Source: Bettongia penicillata ogilbyi (taxonomy: Eukaryota; Chordata; Mammalia; Diprotodontia; Potoroidae). Taken from it: a stretch of DNA of 64,000 nucleotides. A program made the position numbers and the translations under genes. Every line of letters begins with the position of its first letter. Position 1 is the first letter of the stretch. The DNA is taken from assembly GCA_023548195.1 (NCBI GenBank), contig JAJHZJ010000252.1, positions 3,293,395 through 3,357,394 on the forward strand. The letters run 5' to 3'. Shown in pieces: positions 54,960 through 64,000 of this stretch. The notes under the pieces are model-generated. The model saw only the letters and a list, made by a program, of their open reading frames with translations. It did not search any database and was not told the origin of the DNA.

Positions 54960-56420
54960 GTCTCAGGAGAACTTTAAAAATGATTTGAAAAGTCAAATAA
55001 GAGAGATCAAGGAAAAATTAGGAAAAAAAAATTAGAGTTATCCAAGAATATCAAGAAAATTATGAAAAGAATCATACAATTAGAAAAAGAGATCCAAGAA
55101 GTTAAAGAAGAAAATAACTCCTTGAAAACTAGACTTGGACAAGGGAAAAGCAAATGACATTTAAAAAAATATTATAAAACAAAATCAAAAGAATGAAATA
55201 ACAGAAGAGAATTTGAAACATCTCATTAGAAAAGCAACTGATCTGGAGAACAGATAAGAGACAGACAACACCAGAACTGTTGGAACTAACTGAAAGTTAC
55301 AATTAAAAAAAATCTTGAAACATTATTATAAGAAATTATTGAAGAAAATTGCCCTCAAATTCTGTAACAGGAGGGGTAAAGTAGAAATTTAAAAAAAAAA
55401 TCCCCCATCAACACCTAAAAAAGATCCCAGGATGAAAATTTTCAGGAATATAATAACCAAGTTTTTCAAACTTCCAGGTTATGGAGAAAATATTCTAAGA
55501 AACAAGGAAAAATATCAATTTAAATATTACAGAGCTACAATCAGAGTTACATAAAACCTAGCAGCTTCCACACTAAAAGACCATAGGTCTTGGAACATTA
55601 TATTTCAAAGATCAAAACAACTGGGTGTAGGGACTAAAACTGTCCAATCTACAATAAAAAGAGACTGAGGCAGAGTTCTGCACCAATGGCACTTTATTAA
55701 AGGGTCCATAGGCCTCTCCGGTGAAGTGGACCTCAGATCTTTCTCATGATCTGTGAAGGCCTCTTCTTCCAGGACCTTGTTTTTATAAGGTTTGATAACC
55801 AAATATGCAAAAGAGGCATGGGGAAATAAGAATCTCATTGGTTGATAGACCTTGCTCTTAAGGGTCAAAAATAATACATCATTGGGGGTAGGGGAGAAGT
55901 GGTCACAGGCTGGGTGAAGCATGGGACATCTTCACTAAGTGGTCATAAGATAATCACTTGTTCATATTGATCAAGACAAAGAGAGGTCTGGAGGTATAAA
56001 AATAAACTGGGGGACTTTCCAAAGCATCAAGGCATCCCACCCATGCTGCGTTTGAACATGGAATTTGAGTAAAACAGGACAGAGATATTTTTGTCATCAA
56101 GTGAGCCTCATAACTTGGTAAATAAGTAGTGAACATTACATCAAAGTTTGAGGCCAGCTATTAGAACTTATCTATTTAATAATCCCTAGATAATTTATGT
56201 AAAATATCAAACTAATTAATACTGATTGAAATAGAGTAGGGGACCAAATAAATTATTTCTCACATGAGGTTGCAACCAAAACCAACTTACCCAGTAAAGT
56301 ATAATCCCAAATGGAAAAAAAAGGACATTTAATAAACTGAAAGACTTTTCAGACCAGAACTCAATGGAAAATTTGCCAAGATCCAGGAGAAATATGAGGT
56401 AGACATTAAAGACCAATTAT
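54960..56420 (+). pseudogene. L1 ORF1 remnant split by an LTR
   Basis: Parallel to the HAL1 ORF1 at 42595: 'gaagttaaagaagaaaataa' (coiled coil), 'gaatttgaaacatctcatta', 'aagaaattattgaagaaaat' and 'gagaaaatattctaagaaac' (C-terminal domain). The piece after the LTR resumes at 'accaacttacccagtaaagt', equivalent to 'cacctacccagcaaaactga' in the HAL1. Multiple stops throughout. Confidence 0.75.
55626..56264 (-). mobile_element. Solo LTR of an endogenous retrovirus, minus orientation
   Basis: On the minus strand it starts TGTGAGAAAT and ends CCCTACA, so it has TG...CA ends and is 639 bp long. A TATA box (TATAAAA, 55780-55787) and a polyadenylation signal (AATAAA, 55693-55698) lie in the right order and spacing for U3-R-U5. 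There is no gag, pol or env beside it, so it is a solo LTR. Flanks 'tggg' and 'tgag' may be a 4-bp target duplication with one mismatch. It interrupts L1 ORF1, so it is younger than the L1. The retroviral class is not settled. Confidence 0.8.
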
Positions 56421-57079
56421 AAGCATCTCAATAAGGTCAGACTGCTTATTTCTTATATGTGAAAATGTTATCATTATTCTTAAGACTGTCATTATTACTC
56501 GGGTAGTTTGGAAGAAAGGTTGGTGCTGAGCTGAGTATGATGGAGTGATTCTGGAAAACAAAATTGGGTAGGAAAAAGTAAAAAGAAATAATTATCTCAT
56601 ATGAATGAAGTGTGAAAGGGAGAACTGATAAAGGGGAAGCAGTGGGGGTGGAGGGCTATGGTGGTGCTAGAACTTTACTCTGATTGGATCTAGGGTAAAA
56701 AGGGAACATATATATCTAGAAGGGCATCTTCTAAATTTATAAAGAATTAAGAGGTTGAGGGAATAGGAGAAGGAAGGGATTTTTAGAAGGGTATGTAGAA
56801 TAAGATTTAGGAGGTAGGGGAAGGGTAGAAAGGATTCTTAGAGGGGTGGGTTGAATAAGGAATAGAATAGTAAAGGGAGAGGGTAAGGGATTCTTCAAAA
56901 GAGTGTGGGTTAGGGAGGTAGTTGTTAGAAATAAAATTAGAAGTGTGAGGAGGAATAGGATAAAAAGAGAGGCTGAGAAGAACAATAGTGAAGAAAAATG
57001 GGATGGAGGGAAATACATAAATAGTAAGTATAACTCTGAATGTGAATGGGATGAATTCACCCATAAAACAGAAACCAAT

Positions 57080-60000
57080 AACTGAATGCAATAAAAGTCA
57101 GAATCCAACCAAATGTTTTTTTGTAAGAAACACATTTAGAAATGATAGATGCAGAGTTTAAGTAAAGACTGGAGTACAATTTATTATGCTTCAGTTGATA
57201 TAAAAGAAAAGCAGGAGCAGCGATCATGATCTCAGATAAAGTTAAATCTAAAATAGATTTAATTAAGAGAGATAAACAGGGAAACTACATTATGACAAAA
57301 GGTTCCATAAACAATGAAGCAATATCAACACTAAACCTATATGCACCAAACACTATATGAACTAAATTTTTAAAAGAAATGTTAAATGAATTACAGGTGG
57401 AAATAGACAGTAATACTATAATAGTAGAGGACTTTAATTTTTCCCTCTCAGAGCTAGCTAAATCTAACCAAAAAATAAAGAAGAAAGAAGTCAAGGAAAT
57501 GAATAGAATTATATATAGATAAGTTATTTTGGAAAGAATTGAATGGGAATAGAAAAGTATACATCTTTTTCTCACCAGTACATGGTACCTATAGATTGAC
57601 CATGTATTAGACCATAAAAATCTTAAAGTTAAAAGTAGAAAAGCAGAAATATTAAATGAATCCTTTTTAGATCACAATACAATAAAAATTATATTTAATA
57701 AGGGACCAGGGAAACATAGAATAAAAACTAATTGGAGACTAAACAACCAAATATTAAAGAATGAGTGGATTAAAGAACAAATCATAGGAAAAATCAATAG
57801 TTTCATGAAAGAAAATGACAATAATGAGACAATATATCAAATTCTATGGGATATAGCAAAGGCAGTAATCAGAGGAAAAACAACTCCTCATTTTATTTAC
57901 TAATTTAACGATTTTCTAAACTCAGCTATATTATTCTCTTCTTCAATTTTTAGGATTTTGAATTTAGTGTTTAATTGGAGATTTTTAGTTTGTTATTTTT
58001 CTATTTTCTTTAAATTGTATACCCAATTCATTGCTCTAGAGAAAGAGAAATACCAATGAATTGGGTATACAATTAAAAAAAATAGAAAAATAACAAACCA
58101 AAAATTCCCAATTAAACACTAAATTCAAAACCCTAAAAATTGAGGATGAGAATAATATAAATGAGTTTAGAAAACCATTAAATTAATAAATCAAACTAGG
58201 ACTCAGTTTTTATGAAAAAAACCCCCAAAAATTGCTAAATCATTCAATGTGGTTTTTAAAAAGAGAGAAAAGAAACCCAAATTTCTAGTATTAAAAATAA
58301 AAAGGTGAATATACCACGAATGAAGATGAAATCAAAGCAATCATAAAGAGTTATTTTGCCCAATAATATGTCAATAAATTTAATAATTTAAGTGAAATGG
58401 AAGAATATTTACAAAAATATAAAGCACCTCTTCAGCAGAAAAAGAAATAGAAAATCTAAATAGATCTATTTTAGAAAAAAAAATGAACAGGCCATAAATG
58501 AGCTTCCTAAGAAAAAAACACCAGGCCCAGACAAATTTACAAGTGAATTAATTCTATTAAACATTTAAAGACCAATAAATTTTAATATCAAATAAGTTAC
58601 TTGGAATAATAGGCAAAGAAGAGGCTCAACCAAACTCCTTTTATGAAACCAGTATGATATTGATACCCAACCCAGGAAGAGTAAAATCAGAGGAAGAAAA
58701 TCATAGATCAATTTCATTAATGAATGAGTGTAAAAATCTGAAATAAAATTCTAGCTAGGGGTTTACAGCAATTTGTTATAAAGATTCTACATTGTGACCA
58801 AGTGGGATTTATATCAAGGATGCAGGGATGGTTTACATAAGGAAAACTGTTAAAATAATTGATTATGTTAATGATAAAAATAACAAAAACATGATTACAT
58901 CAACAGATGCAGGAAAAAGCATTTAATAAAATACAATACTCATTTCTATAAAAGAAAGCACTTGAAATTAGAAATACAAATGGATTTTTTCTTAAATTGA
59001 TAAGAAACATTTACCCAAGACAATCAACATGTATTATTTGTATTAGGGAAAAGCTAGAAGCCTTTCCAGTAAGATCAGGTGTGAAAGAAGGATGCTTACT
59101 GTTACCAGCATCACATAGGAAATTCTAGCACTATCAATTAGAGAGGAAAAAGAAATAGAAGGAATTAGACTGGACAGCAAAGCAATAAAACTATTTCTTT
59201 TTACAGATGATATGATATACTTGGAAAATTCTGAAGACTCAACTAAAAAGGTAATTTTAGCAGGATATAAAGTAAATCCATATGAATCATCAGCATTCCT
59301 ATATATCCCCACCAAAAGCCCTCAAGAAGAGATAGCAAGGGATACCTTTTAGAAATAGCTCTAAACAGTATAAAATACCTGGGAGTATGCTAGCTAAAAC
59401 AATGCAGAAATTTTATGAACAAGGTTATTATTTTTAAAAAAAAACTTTTTATACAAATAAAATCAGATTTAAATAATTTGAGAAATATGAATTGTTCATG
59501 GGTAGTCAGGGTCAACATAAAGGAATTAGGTTTAGTAGTGTTATATCTTAAACTATATTATATAAGGCAGTAATTATCAAAATTATCTGATACTAGTTAA
59601 GAAATAGAAAGTTAGATCAGTGGAGCACAGTAGACAAAAAATTCACAGTAGCAAATTAACCTTGCATTTGACAAGTATCATAAATATAATGAGAATGGGG
59701 TAAGAATACATTATTTGGTAAAAATTGTTGGGAATGCTGGAAAGCTGTTTGGTAGAAATTGGGCATAGACCAATATCTTACATCATTTACCAAGATGAGG
59801 TCAAAATGGATACATGATGTAGATATAAAGGGGGATATTACAAGAAAATTGGGAGAACATGGCACATATATTATTTGGCAGACTTATGGATAGGGAAACA
59901 ATTCATGAATAAACCAGAGATAGAGAGTATTTGGAGGTGTAAAATGGATAATTTTGATTACATTAGATATAAAAAAAGTTTTGTAAGCAAATCCAAAGTA

Positions 60001-60700
60001 ACCAAGATCAGAAGGAAAGCAGAAAATTTGGGGAAAATTTTATATAGTTTCTCAGAAAAAGGTCTTATATCTCAAATATGTAAAGAACTTTGTCAATTCT
60101 ATAGGAATATGAGTCATTCCTCAAATGACAAATGGTCAAAAAACATAAACAGGCAGTTTTCTGATGAAGAAATCAAAATAATTTATAGTCATATGAAAAA
60201 ATGCTGTAAATAATTATTAATTAGAGAAATTGAAACAACCTTCAGATATCATTTTGCAACAATCGGATTAACTGAAATGATAGAAGGGGAAAGTGACAAA
60301 TGTTGGAAAGGATGTGGAAAAATTCACACTTGTTGGAACTGTGAACTAGTTCAACCATTTGGGAGAGCAATTTGGAATTATGCCCCAAGAATTATAAAGC
60401 TCTTTATACCCTTGGACCCAGCAATACCACTATGAAGCCTGTTTCCCAAGATGATTAGGGAGAGAGGAAAAGAACCTATATGTTCTAAAATATTTATAGC
60501 AGCTCTCTTTGAGGTGGCAAAGAACTGGAAATTGTGGGGATGCCCATCTATGGGGGAGTAACTGAATAAGTTATGGTGTACGATTGTGATGGAATATTAC
60601 TGTGCTGTAAGAAATGAAATCAGTGATCTTAGAAAAACATGGAAATACTTGCATAAAGTCATGAAAGGTGAAATGAGCAGAGACCAGTGACAGCGATATT
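57080..60700 (+). pseudogene. L1 ORF2 remnant (endonuclease, RT, Cys-rich domain)
   Basis: Endonuclease parts include 'aacctatatgcaccaaacac' (L-Y-A-P-N). RT starts near 58515 ('ccaggcccagacaaatttac', P-G-P-D-K-F), and the catalytic block at about 59190-59220 reads F-T-D-D-M where L1 normally has F-A-D-D-M. A Cys-rich motif is at 60300-60355 (C-W-K-G-C-G then C-W-N-C). ORF2p nicks DNA and reverse-transcribes L1 RNA; this copy cannot, because of stops, shifts and the inverted segment at 57885-58201. A 112-codon open piece (59875-60213) lies in the late domain. Confidence 0.85.
57885..58201. repeat. Long inverted repeat (palindrome) in L1 ORF2
   Basis: The arm at 57885-58032 is the reverse complement of 58055-58201, about 147 bp each and roughly 90% matching by eye, with a 22-bp loop (58033-58054). 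The right arm and loop read as normal sense ORF2. The left arm is an inverted extra copy that replaces the ORF2 sequence expected after 57880. Confidence 0.92.
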
Positions 60701-60836
60701 GTTTTAAGAGCAACTATGAGCAACCAAGTAAGTTTGACCATTATAAATACTCAAATTAGCTACAAAGAACCTGTGAAGGAAGATGCTATCTACATCAAGA
60801 GAAAGAACAGACAAATAGAAATACATATAATATGGT

Positions 60837-60915
60837 GTTTTATATATATATATGTATATATATACATATATACACACATATATTCATAAATATATATATA
60901 TATACACACATATTT
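60837..60915. repeat. (TA/CA)n tract in the L1 3' UTR
   Basis: Alternating TA with CA and GTA interruptions, in the position where the L1 at 17775-18460 carries its AC array. Confidence 0.85.
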
Positions 60916-61244
60916 TTGTCTAATAGCAGCTGTTTCTAGAGTGAGAGAGGTAAGGAGGGAGAGAAAAAGAAAGTTACATGTTAACTTTATATTTAAAAGG
61001 AAAAACAAGTTGTACATAATAGATTTGCAGTTTCATGCGCAATCCTCATTTTTTTTTCTATTCTACTTTGTTATGGAAATAGCTGTTTTATTTCTTAAGT
61101 TCAGAATAAGATTTTTTTAAAGTTAAGTTTCTCACCTAAGTATTCATAGTTAGTATTTGACAGAGACATGGAATGGAAGCCAGTTCTCTTGGATCCTGTC
61201 CTAGTATATATCATGGTATGATGTGTAGACAGTCAGATTTCTAG

Positions 61245-61505
61245 CAGTATACTGGTCAGTATTGGTGGTACAGTGGATAAAGAATCAGGTAGACCCAAGT
61301 TCAAATCCCACCTCAGATATTTCCTAGCTGTCTGACTTTGGATAAGTCACTCAGCCTCTATCTTAGTTTCCTCAACGGAAAAATGGGCATAATAATGATT
61401 ACCTATTTCCCAGGATTGTTGAAAAGATTGAATGAGATATTTGTTAAGTCTTTAGCACTGAGTCTGGCATACAGTAGGCACTTAATATGTGTTTATTCCT
61501 TTTGC
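61245..61505 (+). repeat. CORE-SINE/MIR, full core and tail
   Basis: 'ggtggtacagtggataaaga', 'ccaagttcaaatcccacctc', 'aatgattacctatttcccag' and 'tctggcatacagtaggcact' follow a MIR-type tail. Confidence 0.8.
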
Positions 61506-61599
61506 CCCACCCCCCCATATAGTATTTGGCCATTTGGATCCCAACTCTTAAAAGGAATTAAGGTAACTTTCTAATGGTAAAGTGCATAGTCGACCCAAC

Positions 61600-61850
61600 A
61601 GTTATATGAGGTTACTCTAGTCTATATTGTATGTCATAGTGGATAAGACTTGGGTTCCAACCCCACTTTGCATGCATACTGGCTTTGACACTTCAGACAA
61701 GTCATTTAATTTATCAGTTGCCCTAGGCAACTCTAGTTCAAGGCTATAAGTTTGCATAATTGATGCTGATTTATATTTGCAGTGAGTTTCCTCCAAACCA
61801 CTCCCTCCACCTGCACAAAGATTAGATCCATCTGAATTATTAAAATAAGA
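61600..61850 (+). repeat. CORE-SINE, second tail type
   Basis: 'gcatactggctttgacactt', 'gccctaggcaactctagttc' and 'tttgcagtgagtttcctcca', the same tail type as at 21105. Confidence 0.7.
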
Positions 61851-61869
61851 GCATTATTAGAAGAGTAAT

Positions 61870-61995
61870 ATTTAACATCCATGACTCCACAGTAGAATGT
61901 AAGCTTGATTCCTTGTGACAAGGATTGTTTCTTTTTTATCATTATAATCCCAGTGCTTTTTATTAAGTACTTATTATATATTTGTTGAAATTTTG
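61870..61995 (+). repeat. L2 3' end
   Basis: 'agaatgtaagcttgattcct', 'gtgacaaggattgtttct' and 'attaagtacttattatatat' then 'ttgttgaa'. Confidence 0.7.
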
Positions 61996-61999
61996 AATG

Positions 62000-62485
62000 T
62001 TAAATTGGTATATGATTGTAATGGAATATTATTGTGACATAAGATATGCTGAGCAGGATATTTCAGAAAAACCTGGAAGAACTTACATGAACTGATGTAT
62101 AGTGAAGTGAGCAGAACCAGGAGAACATTGTACGTAGTAACAGCCATATCATATGATGAACAATTGAGAATGACTTAGCTTGTTGTCCACAACACAATAA
62201 TCCTTTCTACCTTTCTACACAATAATCTTTCTGTTTCCAGAGAAAAAAGCTGATGTCTGAATGTAGACTTAATGTATTCTCTCTCTCATCCCCCCCCAGT
62301 GACTAATGATGGAAATGTTTTACATGATTACATATGTATAACCTATATTAGATTGCTTACCATCTGAGGGAAGGGGAGGAGAGGGAGGGAGAGAGATGGA
62401 ATTTTGAACTCCAAACTTAACAATGAATGCTAAAAATTGTTTTTTACATGTACTGGGGGAAATAAAATGTTAAAAATTTTAAAAA
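62000..62485 (+). mobile_element. L1 3' end, 5'-truncated
   Basis: Begins in the last ORF2 codons ('atgattgtaatggaatatta', 'acatgaactgatgtatagtg') and runs to the 3' UTR end 'gggggaaataaaatg'. Confidence 0.87.
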
Positions 62486-62699
62486 GAAAATGTGAATGTT
62501 ACTACTTTGATCTTTGCTTTGATGACACCATAGTAGCATGCAGCATTTGCCAACATATGGACAGGCAGAACAAATCTAAGGAGGAGTGGGTGAGATGTCA
62601 TTTTTTATTTAGTCTAGGTCATAGTTGTCTCATTTTTAATATCAAATTCATACCCTATTTTAAAGATAATTACTACAGTCCTAAAAATAATGGGATGTC

Positions 62700-62905
62700 A
62701 TGAAATCATAGATTCATAGACTAATTAGAGACAGATTATTTAGTTCAACTTCTTCAATAGATAGCTAAGGAAATTGAGGCCCAGAGAAGGGAAATGATTT
62801 GTCCAAGTTCACACAAAAAAATGATAATATAAAATAATTAATAATGATGAAATTAATAGTATGCTGAACCTGGGTTGTCTGACTCTTTGTTTGCTTCCCT
62901 TTAGG
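62700..62905 (-). repeat. Ther-1/MIR SINE
   Basis: 'atcatagattcatagactaa', 'aaggaaattgaggcccagag' and 'aacctgggttgtctgactct' in complement order, with a small AT-rich insertion. Confidence 0.75.
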
Positions 62906-63030
62906 GTCCTAGGTATATAAATGGAGAAAATGTGGTCTTAATAAATGACTCAACTGTGAGAATTAATGAATTACTCACTGTCTATTTATGTTAGTAATGT
63001 CTAAAGAAAGCTGTCACAGGGACTAGCCAT

Positions 63031-63172
63031 TTCTCTCTCTCTCTCCCCTTTTCTTCCTTCCTTCCTTCCTTCCTTCCTTCCTTCCTTCCTTCCTTCCTTC
63101 CTTCCTTCCTTCCTTCCTTCCTTTCTTCCTTCCTTCCTTCCTTCCTTCCTTCCTCCCTCTCTCTCTCTCTTT
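63031..63172. repeat. (TTCC)n array with (TC)n edges
   Basis: TC at 63031-63045, then TTCC/CTTC from 63052 to about 63152 with one interruption, then TC again. Confidence 0.97.
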
Positions 63173-63174
63173 CT

Positions 63175-64000
63175 TTTCTTTTTTCTCCCCCTCAGAACTG
63201 GGAGCAAAATGGAAGAGCTCACATCACAGTTTTTGAAAAAACAAGATTTCACCTTTGTAAAGGTGAAATAATGCAGGAATAGGTACAGACTAGGTTGCAG
63301 GTGCCCCATCTCTACATCAAGAATTAATGAAATTGAACCACTTGCTTCCTTGAGTGGCTTCTAAATATCAAAAGGCAAAGAGGAAGACAAAGAGTAAATC
63401 TCTTCTCTGACTACAAATGGAAAGAGACTTAAAAATAAATCCAAGGTTCAGGTTCTAATCCTCCAAATGTTAATCAAATGACTTTTGAAAAAAATGTTTG
63501 TGAGACTGGATGGCTTACCTGAGAGCAACTTGTAGAGGAGACCCTTCTTCTTGCACTCCAGGTCTCTGAGATTCTGTTGGACTAAGGACACACTTGGGGT
63601 TTGTTCTGTTTTGGGGAGTAGATATGGGAGAAAGGGAAAACAGACTCTCTCCCTGACCCCCTGAAGTTTTTGACTGAACTTTAAATTTGTATATTTACCC
63701 TCTTAGGAAACAGGCTCATCTGTGAGGTTTTCCCTGGAGAGTCCCAGCCCTTGGTTCATGTGCTTGTTTCATTGACACTCACTGCTACTGGAAGGGTTAT
63801 AGACCCCATATTAACTGGGGTTGAGGTTGATGAAAGTAGGAACCAAATGGGCTGATAGTAATTTCATTCCTGAGGCCCAGCAGTCTGTGAAGCTTCCCAT
63901 GATGGAGTCAGCCCACCAAACAAATTACCTCCCTCCACAAATGTGATCACCAAACCCAGTGAAAATGATGGAAAATGCACCCGGAATGGTCATTCTAAGC
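63175..64000. other. Low-repeat end of window
   Basis: No repeat family recognised. Apart from the possible minus-strand exon I see no feature. Confidence 0.4.
63519..63581 (-). CDS. Possible small exon, unassigned
   Basis: On the minus strand a consensus donor CAG|GTAAGC lies at 63519/63518. A 63-nt segment before it follows 'gtgtccttag', a possible but weaker acceptor. In the frame that stays open well upstream, it reads 'VQQNLRDLECKKKGLLYKLLS', charged and helix-like. No ATG, no partner exon and no known family are visible, so this may be chance. Confidence 0.25.

Larger units (their letters stand above)
54070..61125 (+). mobile_element. Nearly full-length L1, decayed and interrupted
   Basis: Begins at the L1-type start 'gggaagatggcagagtaggt' and runs through 5' UTR (to about 54830), ORF1 remnant (about 54960-55600 and 56265-56420), a purine-rich spacer (56430-57060), ORF2 endonuclease (57080-57600), reverse transcriptase (about 58490-59330), a Cys-rich region (60300-60355) and 3' UTR. 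Excluding a 639-bp LTR it is about 6.4 kb, close to full L1 length. Many stops and indels make it inactive. A degraded target duplication may be present ('aaagtgaatttttc' near 54057 versus 'aaagttaagtttctc' near 61119). Confidence 0.88.

Noticed and set aside
59875..60213. 112-codon frame as a possible independent small protein
   Set aside because: It continues the ORF2 late domain of the surrounding L1 and is bounded by decay.
63001..63309. 102-codon minus frame with repeated Glu-Gly-Arg-Lys
   Set aside because: Direct translation of the TTCC array.

Overview
The window is non-coding genomic DNA from a mammal, and I read it as a marsupial (opossum/wallaby/devil type; species not determined). 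The evidence is the repeat mix. There are many tRNA-headed CORE-SINEs whose 3' end is the Bov-B/RTE-like block 'ggggt...gaagagtcagac' (Mar-1 style). MIR/Ther-1 and L2 copies are plentiful and still easy to read. L1 copies have marsupial-type ORF1 and 3' ends, including a HAL1-like 'half L1'. I found no Alu, B1/B2 or other placental lineage-specific SINE. I see no rRNA or tRNA gene, CRISPR array or bacterial-type operon. Most open frames are chance frames in repeats, microsatellites or GC-rich DNA, so I list only those with some independent support.

Layout. 1-7 kb: MIR, L2 and SINE fragments, plus the 3' end of an RTE/R4-like LINE on the minus strand. 7.05-8.53 kb: a strong CpG island with a G-rich minisatellite and two good splice donors, the best promoter/first-exon candidate here. 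9.5-18.5 kb: stacked L1 and HAL1-type fragments, mostly minus strand, ending next to a small unassigned minus-strand reading frame. 18.8-26 kb: the least repetitive stretch, with a possible two-exon coding segment (23.1-23.4 kb) and an isolated CpG-rich block (25.5-25.95 kb). 26-41 kb: MIR, L2 and SINE copies, two hAT-like fragments and several large microsatellites, including one SINE flanked by a duplicated ~120-bp segment. 41.6-45.6 kb: a complete HAL1-like element with a 14-bp target-site duplication, inserted into the RTE/R4-like LINE. 45.7-53.7 kb: L1 fragments and about 2.3 kb of L2 with recognisable reverse-transcriptase sequence. 54.07-61.1 kb: a nearly full-length, decayed L1 carrying a solo LTR and a long inverted duplication. 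61.2-64 kb: SINE/L1 remnants, a TTCC array, then mostly unassigned DNA with one exon-like segment on the minus strand.

There is no gene set acting together. The biology visible here is layered retrotransposition: a LINE sharing its tail with its presumed SINE partner, a HAL1-like element landing in that LINE, an LTR landing in L1, and SINEs landing in MIR and L2 copies with intact target-site duplications. All family names rest on recognition of consensus motifs by eye, so boundaries are approximate unless a target-site duplication is quoted.
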